Source: Chlorocebus sabaeus (lineage: Eukaryota; Chordata; Mammalia; Primates; Cercopithecidae). Taken from it: 64,000 nucleotides of DNA. Within the stretch, counting starts at the first letter, position 1. The number at the start of each line of letters is the position of its first letter. The notes beneath the pieces are model-generated. The model was not told the origin of the DNA. It was given only the letters and a program-made list of their open reading frames with translations, and ran no database searches. The stretch covers positions 1,922,001-1,986,000 of the forward strand of contig NW_027327412.1 in the NCBI RefSeq assembly GCF_047675955.1, given 5' to 3'. Positions 23,121-35,000 of the stretch are shown piece after piece. The translations under genes and the position numbers were made by a program.

Positions 23121-26100
23121 CAGATTCCTCAGAAAGCTTCTTTCCAGTTTTGAACGGAAGATATTTCCTTTTTCACCATAGCCCTCTATGGGCTTCCAAA
23201 TATCCCTTTGCCAATTCCACAAGAACAGCCTTAGCGAAAGGCTTCTTGAAGGGAAGATGTAACTCTGTGAGATGAATTAACAGAACCCAGAGCAGTTTCT
23301 CAGAAAGCTTCTTTCCAATTTTGAACGGAAGATATTTCTTTTTTCAACATAGCCCTCTATGGGCTTCCAAATATCCCTTTGAAAATTCCACAAGAACAGC
23401 CTTAGCGAAAGGCTTCTTGAAGGGAAAGATGTAACTCTGTGAGATGAATTAACAGAACACAGAGCAGTTTCTCAGAAAGCTTCTTTCCAGTTTTGAACGG
23501 AAGATATTTCCTTTTTCACCGTAGCCCTCTATGGGCTTCCAAATATCCCTTTGCCAATTCCACAAGAACAGCCTTAGCGAAAGGCTTCTTGAAGGGAAAG
23601 ATGTAACTCTGTGAGATGAATTAACAGAACACAGAGCAGTTTCTCAGAAAGCTTTTTTCCAGTTTTGAACGGAAGATATTTTCTTTTTCACCATAGCCCT
23701 CTATGGGCTTCCAAATATCCCTTTGCCAATTCCACAAGAACAGCCTTAGGGAAAGGCTTCTTGAAGGGAAAGATGTAACTCTGTGAGATGAATTAACAGA
23801 ACACAGAGCAGTTTCTCAGAAAGCTTCTTTCCTGTTTTGAACGGAAGATATTTCCTTTTTCACCATAGCCCTCTATGGGCTTCCAAATATCCCTTTGCCA
23901 ATTCCACAAGAACAGCCTTAGCGAAAGGCTTCTTGAAGGGAAAGATGTAACTCTGTGAGATGAATTAACAGAACACAGAGCAGTTTCTCAGAAAGCTTCT
24001 TTCCAGTTTTGAAGGGAAGATATTTCCTTTTTCACCATAGCCCTCTATGGGCTTCCAAATATCCCTTTGCCAATTCCACAAGAACAGCCTTAGCGAAAGG
24101 CTTCTTGAAGGGAAAGATGTAACTCTGTGAGATGAATTAACAGAACACAGAGCAGTTTCTCAGAAAGCTTCTTTCCAGTTTTGAACGGAAGATATTTCCT
24201 TTTTCACCATAGCCCTCTATGGGCTTCCAAATATCCCTTTGCCAATTCCACAAGAACAGCCTTAGCGAAAGGCTTCTTGAAGGGAAAGATGTAACTCTGT
24301 GAGATGAATTAACAGAACACAGAGCAGTTTCTCAGAAAGCTTCTTTCCAGTTTTGAACGGAAGATATTTCCTTTTTCACCATAGCCCTCTATGGGCTTCC
24401 AAATATCCCTTTGCCAATTCCACAAGAACAGCCTTAGCGAAAGGCTTCTTGAAGGGAAAGATGTAACTCTGTGAGATGAATTAACAGAACACAGAGCAGT
24501 TTCTCAGAAAGTTTCTTTCCAGTTTTGAACGGAAGATATTTCCTTTTTCACCATAGCCCTCTATGGGCTTCCAAATATCCCTTTGCCAATTCCACAAGAA
24601 CAGCCTTAGCGAAAGGCTTCTTGAAGGGAAAGATGTAACTCTGTGAGATGAATTAACAGAACACAGAGCAGTTTCTCAGAAAGCTTCTTTCCAGTTTTGA
24701 ACGGAAGATATTTCCTTTTTCACCATAGCCCTCTATGAGCTTCCAAATATCCCTTTGCCAATTCCACAAGAACAGCCTTAGCGAAAGGTTTCTTGAAGGG
24801 AAAGCTGTAACATTGTGAGATGAATTAACAGAACACAGAGCAGTTTCTCAGAAAGCTTCTTTCCATTTTTGAACGGAAGATATTTCCTTTTTCAACATAG
24901 CCCTCTATGGGCTTCCAAATATCCCTTTGCCAATTCCACAAGATCTGCCTTAGCGAAAGGCTTCTTGAAGGGAAAGATGTAACTCTGTGAGATGAATTAA
25001 CAGAACACAGAGCAGTTTCTCAGAAAGCTTCTTTCCAGTTTTGAACGGAAGATATTTCCTTTTTCACCATAGCCCTCTACGGGCTTCCAAATATCATTTT
25101 GCCAATTCCACAGGAACAGCCTTAGCGAAAGGCTTCTTCAAGGGAAAGATGTAACTCTGTGAGATGAATTAACAGAACACAGAGCAGTTTCTCAGAAAGC
25201 TTCTTTCCAGTTTTGAACGGAAGATATTTCCTTTTTCACCATAGCCCTCTATGGGCTTCCAAATATCCCTTTGCCAATTCCACAAGAACAGCCTTAGCGA
25301 AAGGCTTCTTGAAGGGAAAGATGTAACTCTGTGAGATGAATTAACAGAACACAGAGCAGTTTCTCAGAAAGCTTCTTTCCAGTTTTGAACGGAAGATATT
25401 TCCTTTTTCACCATAGCCCTCTATGGGCTTCCAAATATCATTTTGCCAATTCCACAAGAACAGCCTTAGCGAAAGGCTTCTTGAAGGGAAAGCTGTAACT
25501 CTGTGAGATGAATTAACAGAACACAGAGCAGTTTCTCAGAAAGCTTCTTTCCAGTTTTGAACGGAAGATATTTCCTTTTTCACCATAGCCCTCTATGGGC
25601 TTCCAAATATCATTTTGCCAATTCCACAAGAACAGCCTTAGCGAAAGGCTTCTTGAAGGGAAAGCTGTAACTCTGTGAGATGAATTAACAGAACACAGAG
25701 CAGTTTCTCAGAAAGCTTCTTTCCAGTTTTGAACGGAAGATATTTCCTTTTTCACCATAGTCCTCTATGGGCTTCCAAATATCCCTTTGCCAATTCCACA
25801 AGAACAGCCTTAGCGAAAGGCTTCTTGAAGGGAAAGATGTAACTCTGTGAGATGAATTAACAGAACACAGAGCAGTTTCTCAGAAAGCTTCTTTCCAGTT
25901 TTGAACGGAAGATATTTCCTTTTTCACCATAGCCCTCTATGGGCTTCCAAATATCCCTTTGCCAATTCCACAAGAACAGCCTTAGCGAAAGGCTTCTTGA
26001 AGGGAAAGATGTAACTCTGTGAGATGAATTAACAGAACACAGAGCAGTTTCTCAGAAAGCTTCTTTCCAGTTTTGAACGGAAGATATTTTCTTTTTCACC

Positions 26101-29100
26101 ATAGCCGTGTATGGGCTTCCAAATATCCCTTTGCCAATTCCACAAGAACAGCCTTAGCGAAAGGCTTCTTGAAGGGAAAGATGTAACTCTGTGAGATGAA
26201 TTAAAAGAACACAGAGCAGTTTCTCAGAAAGCTTCTTTCCAGTTTTGAACGGAAGATATTTCCTTTTTCACCATAGCCCTCTATGGGCTTCCAAATATCC
26301 CTTTGCCAATTCCACAAGAACAGCCTTAGGGAAAGGCTTCTTGAAGGGAAAGATGTAACTCTGTGAGATGAATTAACAGAACACAGAGCAGTTTCTCAGA
26401 AAGCTTCTTTCCAGTTTTGAACAGAAGATATTTCCTTTTTCACCAGAGCCCTCTATGGGCTTCCAAATATCCCTTTGCCAATTCCACAAGAACAGGCTTA
26501 GCGAAAGGCTTCTTCAAGGGAAAGATGTAACTCTGTGAGATGAATTAACAGAACACAGAGCAGTTTCTCAGAAAGCTTCTTTCCAGTTTTGAACGGAAGA
26601 TATTTCCTTTTTCACCAGAGCCCTCTATGGGCTTCCAAATATCCCTTTGCCAATTCCACAAGAACAGCCTTAGCGAAAGGCTTCTTGAAGGGAAAGATGT
26701 AACTCTGTGAGATGAATGAACAAAACACAGAGCAGTTTCTCAGAAAGCTTCTTTCCAGTTTTGAACGGAAGATATTTCCTTTTTCACCATAGCCCTCTAT
26801 GGGCTTCCAAATATCCCTTTGCCAATTCCACAAAAACAGCCTTAGCGAAAGGCTTCTTGAAGGGAAAGAGGTAACTCTGTGAGATGAATTAACAGAACAC
26901 AGAGCAGATTCCTCAGAAAGCTTCTTTCCAGTTTTGAACGGAAGATATTTCCTTTTTCACCATAGCCCTCTATGGGCTTCCAAATATCCCTTTGCCAATT
27001 CCACAAGAACAGCCTTAGCGAAAGGCTTCTTGAAGGGAAGATGTAACTCTGTGAGATGAATTAACAGAACCCAGAGCAGTTTCTCAGAAAGCTTCTTTCC
27101 AATTTTGAACGGAAGATATTTCTTTTTTCAACATAGCCCTCTATGGGCTTCCAAATATCCCTTTGCCAATTCCACAAGAACAGCCTTAGCGAAAGGCTTC
27201 TTGAAGGGAAAGATGTAACTCTGTGAGATGAATTAACAGAACACAGAGCAGTTTCTCAGAAAGCTTCTTTCCAGTTTTGAACGGAAGATATTTCCTTTTT
27301 CACCGTAGCCCTCTATGGGCTTCCAAATATCCCTTTGCCAATTCCACAAGAACAGCCTTAGCGAAAGGCTTCTTGAAGGGAAAGATGTAACTCTGTGAGA
27401 TGAATTAACAGAACACAGAGCAGTTTCTCAGAAAGCTTTTTTCCAGTTTTGAACGGAAGATATTTTCTTTTTCACCATAGCCCTCTATGGGCTTCCAAAT
27501 ATCCCTTTGCCAATTCCACAAGAACAGCCTTAGGGAAAGGCTTCTTGAAGGGAAAGATGTAACTCTGTGAGATGAATTAACAGAACACAGAGCAGTTTCT
27601 CAGAAAGCTTCTTTCCTGTTTTGAACGGAAGATATTTCCTTTTTCACCATAGCCCTCTATGGGCTTCCAAATATCCCTTTGCCAATTCCACAAGAACAGC
27701 CTTAGCGAAAGGCTTCTTGAAGGGAAAGATGTAACTCTGTGAGATGAATTAACAGAACACAGAGCAGTTTCTCAGAAAGCTTCTTTCCAGTTTTGAAGGG
27801 AAGATATTTCCTTTTTCACCATAGCCCTCTATGGGCTTCCAAATATCCCTTTGCCAATTCCACAAGAACAGCCTTAGCGAAAGGCTTCTTGAAGGGAAAG
27901 ATGTAACTCTGTGAGATGAATTAACAGAACACAGAGCAGTTTCTCAGAAAGCTTCTTTCCAGTTTTGAACGGAAGATATTTCCTTTTTCACCATAGCCCT
28001 CTATGGGCTTCCAAATATCCCTTTGCCAATTCCACAAGAACAGCCTTAGCGAAAGGCTTCTTGAAGGGAAAGATGTAACTCTGTGAGATGAATTAACAGA
28101 ACACAGAGCAGTTTCTCAGAAAGCTTCTTTCCAGTTTTGAACGGAAGATATTTCCTTTTTCACCATAGCCCTCTATGGGCTTCCAAATATCCCTTTGCCA
28201 ATTCCACAAGAACAGCCTTAGCGAAAGGCTTCTTGAAGGGAAAGATGTAACTCTGTGAGATGAATTAACAGAACACAGAGCAGTTTCTCAGAAAGTTTCT
28301 TTCCAGTTTTGAACGGAAGATATTTCCTTTTTCACCATAGCCCTCTATGGGCTTCCAAATATCCCTTTGCCAATTCCACAAGAACAGCCTTAGCGAAAGG
28401 CTTCTTGAAGGGAAAGATGTAACTCTGTGAGATGAATTAACAGAACACAGAGCAGTTTCTCAGAAAGCTTCTTTCCAGTTTTGAACGGAAGATATTTCCT
28501 TTTTCACCATAGCCCTCTATGAGCTTCCAAATATCCCTTTGCCAATTCCACAAGAACAGCCTTAGCGAAAGGTTTCTTGAAGGGAAAGCTGTAACATTGT
28601 GAGATGAATTAACAGAACACAGAGCAGTTTCTCAGAAAGCTTCTTTCCATTTTTGAACGGAAGATATTTCCTTTTTCAACATAGCCCTCTATGGGCTTCC
28701 AAATATCCCTTTGCCAATTCCACAAGATCTGCCTTAGCGAAAGGCTTCTTGAAGGGAAAGATGTAACTCTGTGAGATGAATTAACAGAACACAGAGCAGT
28801 TTCTCAGAAAGCTTCTTTCCAGTTTTGAACGGAAGATATTTCCTTTTTCACCATAGCCCTCTACGGGCTTCCAAATATCATTTTGCCAATTCCACAGGAA
28901 CAGCCTTAGCGAAAGGCTTCTTCAAGGGAAAGATGTAACTCTGTGAGATGAATTAACAGAACACAGAGCAGTTTCTCAGAAAGCTTCTTTCCAGTTTTGA
29001 ACGGAAGATATTTCCTTTTTCACCATAGCCCTCTATGGGCTTCCAAATATCCCTTTGCCAATTCCACAAGAACAGCCTTAGCGAAAGGCTTCTTGAAGGG

Positions 29101-29522
29101 AAAGATGTAACTCTGTGAGATGAATTAACAGAACACAGAGCAGTTTCTCAGAAAGCTTCTTTCCAGTTTTGAACGGAAGATATTTCCTTTTTCACCATAG
29201 CCCTCTATGGGCTTCCAAATATCATTTTGCCAATTCCACAAGAACAGCCTTAGCGAAAGGCTTCTTGAAGGGAAAGCTGTAACTCTGTGAGATGAATTAA
29301 CAGAACACAGAGCAGTTTCTCAGAAAGCTTCTTTCCAGTTTTGAACGGAAGATATTTCCTTTTTCACCATAGCCCTCTATGGGCTTCCAAATATCATTTT
29401 GCCAATTCCACAAGAACAGCCTTAGCGAAAGGCTTCTTGAAGGGAAAGCTGTAACTCTGTGAGATGAATTAACAGAACACAGAGCAGTTTCTCAGAAAGC
29501 TTCTTTCCAGTTTTGAACGGAA
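22691..29522 (-). repeat. Right copy of the ~6.8-kb tandem duplication
   Basis: This is the partner of 14951-21782. It spans the end of unit 5, all of unit 6 and the first half of unit 7. The two units act together as a 45-monomer super-repeat (22 + 23 in the left copy, 22 + the start of a 30-mer in the right copy). Confidence 0.88.
23121..26904 (-). repeat. Domain 1 unit 6, 22-mer (3,784 bp), twin of unit 4
   Basis: It matches unit 4 at an offset of 7,740 bp, including gaaaattcc (about 23382), aagtttctt, BglII (24941-24946), ccgtgtatggg (about 26106), acaggctta and gaatgaacaaaac. I saw no difference from unit 4 in the lines compared. Confidence 0.88.
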
Positions 29523-32064
29523 GATATTTCCTTTTTCACCATAGTCCTCTATGGGCTTCCAAATATCCCTTTGCCAATTCCACAAGAACAGCCTTAGCGA
29601 AAGGCTTCTTGAAGGGAAAGATGTAACTCTGTGAGATGAATTAACAGAACACAGAGCAGTTTCTCAGAAAGCTTCTTTCCAGTTTTGAACGGAAGATATT
29701 TCCTTTTTCACCATAGCCCTCTATGGGCTTCCAAATATCCCTTTGCCAATTCCACAAGAACAGCCTTAGCGAAAGGCTTCTTGAAGGGAAAGATGTAACT
29801 CTGTGAGATGAATTAACAGAACACAGAGCAGTTTCTCAGAAAGCTTCTTTCCAGTTTTGAACGGAAGATATTTTCTTTTTCACCATAGCCCTGTATGGGC
29901 TTCCAAATATCCCTTTGCCAATTCCACAAGAACAGCCTTAGCGAAAGGCTTCTTGAAGGGAAAGATGTAACTCTGTGAGATGAATTAAAAGAACACAGAG
30001 CAGTTTCTCAGAAAGCTTCTTTCCAGTTTTGAACGGAAGATATTTCCTTTTTCACCATAGCCCTCTATGGGCTTCCAAATATCCCTTTGCCAATTCCACA
30101 AGAACAGCCTTAGGGAAAGGCTTCTTGAAGGGAAAGATGTAACTCTGTGAGATGAATTAACAGAACACAGAGCAGTTTCTCAGAAAGCTTCTTTCCAGTT
30201 TTGAACAGAAGATATTTCCTTTTTCACCAGAGCCCTCTATGGGCTTCCAAATATCCCTTTGCCAATTCCACAAGAACAGGCTTAGCGAAAGGCTTCTTCA
30301 AGGGAAAGATGTAACTCTGTGAGATGAATTAACAGAACACAGAGCAGTTTCTCAGAAAGCTTCTTTCCAGTTTTGAACGGAAGATATTTCCTTTTTCACC
30401 AGAGCCCTCTATGGGCTTCCAAATATCCCTTTGCCAATTCCACAAGAACAGCCTTAGCGAAAGGCTTCTTGAAGGGAAAGATGTAACTCTGTGAGATGAA
30501 TGAACAAAACACAGAGCAGTTTCTCAGAAAGCTTCTTTCCAGTTTTGAACGGAAGATATTTCCTTTTTCACAATAGCCCTCTATGGGCTTCCAAATATCC
30601 CTTTGCCAATTCCACAAGAACAGCCTTAGCGAAAGGCTTCTTGAAGGGAAAGCTGTAACTCTGTGAGATGAATTAACAGAACACAGAGCAGTTTCTCAGA
30701 AAGCTTCTTTCCAGTTTTGAACGGAACATATTTCCTTTTTCACCATAGCCCTCTATGGGCTTCCAAATATCCCTTTGCCAATTCCACAAGAACAGCCTTA
30801 GCGAAAGGCTTCTTGAAGGGAAAGATGTAACTCTGTGAGATGAATTAACAGAACACAGAGCAGTTTCTCAGAAAGCTTCTTTCCAGTTTTGAACGGAAGA
30901 TATTTCCTTTTTCACCATAGCCCTCTACGGGCTTCCAAATATCATTTTGCCAATTCCACAGGAACAGCCTTAGCGAAAGGCTTCTTGAAGGGAAAGATGT
31001 AACTCTGTGAGATGAATTAACAGAACACAGAGCAGTTTCTCAGAAAGCTTCTTTCCAGTTTTGAACGGAAGATATTTCCTTTTTCACCATAGCCCTCTAT
31101 GGGCTTCCAAATATCCCTTTGCCAATTCCACAAGAACAGCCTTAGCGAAAGGCTTCTTGAAGGGAAAGATGTAACTCTGTGAGATGAATTAACAGAACAC
31201 AGAGCAGTTTCTCAGAAAGCTTCTTTCCAGTTTTGAACGGAAGTTATTTCCTTTTTCACCATAGCCCTCTATGGGCTTCCAAATATCCCTTTGCCAATTC
31301 CACAAGAACAGCCTTAGCGAAAGGCTTCTTGAAGGGAAAGATGTAACTCTGTGAGATGAATTAACAGAACACAGAGCAGTTTCTCAGAAAGCTTCTTTCC
31401 AGTTTTGAACGGAAGATATTTCCTTTTTCACCATAGCCCTCTATGGGCTTCCAAATATCCCTTTGCCAATTCCACAAGAACAGCCTTAGCGAAAGGCTTC
31501 TTGAAGGGAAAGATGTAACTCTGTGAGATGAATTAACAGAACACAGAGCAGTTTCTCAGAAAGCTTCTTTCCAGTTTTGAACGGAAGATATTTCCTTTTT
31601 CACCATAGCCCTCTATGGACTTCCAAATATCCTTTTGCCAATTCCACAAGAACAGCCTTAGCGAAAGGCTTCTTGAAGGGAAAGATGTAACTCTGTGAGA
31701 TGAATTAACAGAACACAGAGCAGTTTCTCAGAAAGCTTCTTTCCAGTTTTCAACGGAAGATATTTCCTTTTTCACCATAGCCCTCTATGGGCTTCCAAAT
31801 ATCCCTTTGCCAATTGCACAAGAACAGCCTTAGCGAAAGGCTTCTTGAAGGGAAAGATGTAACTCTGTGAGATGAATTAACAGAACACAGAGCAGTTTCT
31901 CAGAAAGCTTCTTTCCAGTTTTGAACGGAAGATATTTCCTTTTTCACCATAGCCCTCTATGGGCTTCCAAATATCCCTTTGCCAATTCCACAAAAACAGC
32001 CTTAGCGAAAGGCTTCTTGAAGGGAAAGAGGTAACTCTGTGAGATGAATTAACAGAACACAGAG
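26905..32064 (-). repeat. Domain 1 unit 7, canonical 30-mer (5,160 bp)
   Basis: Exactly 30 x 172, because +1 and -1 cancel. It gives the most complete variant order of any 30-mer: head series, aagtttctt (28296), ctatgagct (28521), gctgtaacattg, BglII (28725-28730), ctacggg/atcattttg, two atcattttg/gctg monomers, tagtcctct (29545), ctgtatggg, attaaaag, ttagggaaagg, gaacagaag/agagccc, gaatgaacaaaac, cacaatag, aacatattt, a second ctacggg/atcattttg, aagttattt, a private tatggactt (31618), ccttttgcc, ttttcaacgg, ccaattgcac and caaaaacag. Its first ~2.6 kb matches unit 5 at 7,740 bp. Confidence 0.87.
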
Positions 32065-35000
32065 CAGATTCCTCAGAAAGCTTCTTTCCAGTTTTGAACG
32101 GAAGATATTTCCTTTTTCACCATAGCCCTCTATGGGCTTCCAAATATCCCTTTGCCAATTCCACAAGAACAGCCTTAGCGAAAGGCTTCTTGAAGGGAAG
32201 ATGTAACTCTGTGAGATGAATTAACAGAACCCAGAGCAGTTTCTCAGAAAGCTTCTTTCCAATTTTGAACGGAAGATATTTCTTTTTTCAACATAGCCCT
32301 CTATGGGCTTCCAAATATCCCTTTGCCAATTCCACAAGAACAGCCTTAGCGAAAGGCTTCTTGAAGGGAAAGATGTAACTCTGTGAGATGAATTAACAGA
32401 ACACAGAGCAGTTTCTCAGAAAGCTTCTTTCCAGTTTTGAACGGAAGATATTTCCTTTTTCACCGTAGCCCTCTATGGGCTTCCAAATATCCCTTTGCCA
32501 ATTCCACAAGAACAGCCTTAGCGAAAGGCTTCTTGAAGGGAAAGATGTAACTCTGTGAGATGAATTAACAGAACACAGAGCAGTTACTCAGAAAGCTTTT
32601 TTCCAGTTTTGAACGGAAGATATTTTCTTTTTCACCATAGCCCTCTATGGGCTTCCAAATATCCCTTTGCCAATTCCACAAGAACAGCCTTAGGGAAAGG
32701 CTTCTTGAAGGGAAAGATGTAACTCTGTGAGATGAATTAACAGAACACAGAGCAGTTTCTCAGAAAGCTTCTTTCCTGTTTTGAACGGAAGATATTTCCT
32801 TTTTCACCATAGCCCTCTATGGGCTTCCAAATATCCCTTTGCCAATTCCACAAGAACAGCCTTAGCGAAAGGCTTCTTGAAGGGAAAGATGTAACTCTGT
32901 GAGATGAATTAACAGAACACAGAGCAGTTTCTCAGAAAGCTTCTTTCCAGTTTTGAAGGGAAGATATTTCCTTTTTCACCATAGCCCTCTATGGGCTTCC
33001 AAATATCCCTTTGCCAATTCCACAAGAACAGCCTTAGCGAAAGGCTTCTTGAAGGGAAAGCTGTAACTCTGTGAGATGAATTAACAGAACACAGAGCAGT
33101 TTCTCAGAAAGCTTCTTTCCAGTTTTGAACGGAAGATATTTCCTTTTTCACCATAGCCCTCTATGGGCTTCCAAATATCCCTTTGCCAATTCCACAAGAA
33201 CAGCCTTAGCGAAAGGCTTCTTGAAGGGAAAGATGTAACTCTGTGAGATGAATTAACAGAACACAGAGCAGTTTCTCAGAAAGCTTCTTTCCAGTTTTGA
33301 ACGGAAGATATTTCCTTTTTCACCATAGCCCTCTATGGGCTTCCAAATATCCCTTTGCCAATTCCACAAGAACAGCCATAGCGAAAGGCTTCTTGAAGGG
33401 AAAGATGTAACTCTGTGAGATGAATTAACAGAACACAGAGCAGTTTCTCAGAAAGCTTCTTTCCAGTTTTGAACGGAAGATATTTCCTTTTTCACCATAG
33501 CCCTCTATGGGCTTCCAAATATCCCTTTGCCAATTCCACAAGAACAGCCTTAGCGAAAGGCTTCTTGAAGGGAAAGATGTAACTCTGTGAGATGAATTAA
33601 CAGAACACAGAGCAGTTTCTCAGAAAGCTTCTTTCCAGTTTTGAACGGAAGATATTTCCTTTTTCACCATAGCCCTCTATGAGCTTCCAAATATCCCTTT
33701 GCCAATTCCACAAGAACAGCCTTAGCGAAAGGTTTCTTGAAGGGAAAGCTGTAACATTGTGAGATGAATTAACAGAACACAGAGCAGTTTCTCAGAAAGC
33801 TTCTTTCCATTTTTGAACGGAAGATATTTCCTTTTTCAACATAGCCCTCTATGGGCTTCCAAATATCCCTTTGCCAATTCCACAAGATCTGCCTTAGCGA
33901 AAGGCTTCTTGAAGGGAAAGATGTAACTCTGTGAGATGAATTAACAGAACACAGAGCAGTTTCTCAGAAAGCTTCTTTCCAGTTTTGAACGGAAGATATT
34001 TCCTTTTTCACCATAGCCCTCTACGGGCTTCCAAATATCATTTTGCCAATTCCACAGGAACAGCCTTAGCGAAAGGCTTCTTCAAGGGAAAGATGTAACT
34101 CTGTGAGATGAATTAACAGAACACAGAGCAGTTTCTCAGAAAGCTTCTTTCCAGTTTTGAACGGAAGATATTTCCTTTTTCACCATAGCCCTCTATGGGC
34201 TTCCAAATATCCCTTTGCCAATTCCACAAGAACAGCCTTAGCGAAAGGCTTCTTGAAGGGAAAGATGTAACTCTGTGAGATGAATTAACAGAACACAGAG
34301 CAGTTTCTCAGAAAGCTTCTTTCCAGTTTTGAACGGAAGATATTTCCTTTTTCACCATAGCCCTCTATGGGCTTCCAAATATCATTTTGCCAATTCCACA
34401 AGAACAGCCTTAGCGAAAGGCTTCTTGAAGGGAAAGCTGTAACTCTGTGAGATGAATTAACAGAACACAGAGCAGTTTCTCAGAAAGCTTCTTTCCAGTT
34501 TTGAACGGAAGATATTTCCTTTTTCACCATAGCCCTCTATGGGCTTCCAAATATCATTTTGCCAATTCCACAAGAACAGCCTTAGCGAAAGGCTTCTTGA
34601 AGGGAAAGCTGTAACTCTGTGAGATGAATTAACAGAACACAGAGCAGTTTCTCAGAAAGCTTCTTTCCAGTTTTGAACGGAAGATATTTCCTTTTTCACC
34701 ATAGTCCTCTATGGGCTTCCAAATATCCCTTTGCCAATTCCACAAGAACAGCCTTAGCGAAAGGCTTCTTGAAGGGAAAGATGTAACTCTGTGAGATGAA
34801 TTAACAGAACACAGAGCAGTTTCTCAGAAAGCTTCTTTCCAGTTTTGAACGGAAGATATTTCCTTTTTCACCATAGCCCTCTATGGGCTTCCAAATATCC
34901 CTTTGCCAATTCCACAAGAACAGCCTTAGCGAAAGGCTTCTTGAAGGGAAAGATGTAACTCTGTGAGATGAATTAACAGAACACAGAGCAGTTTCTCAGA

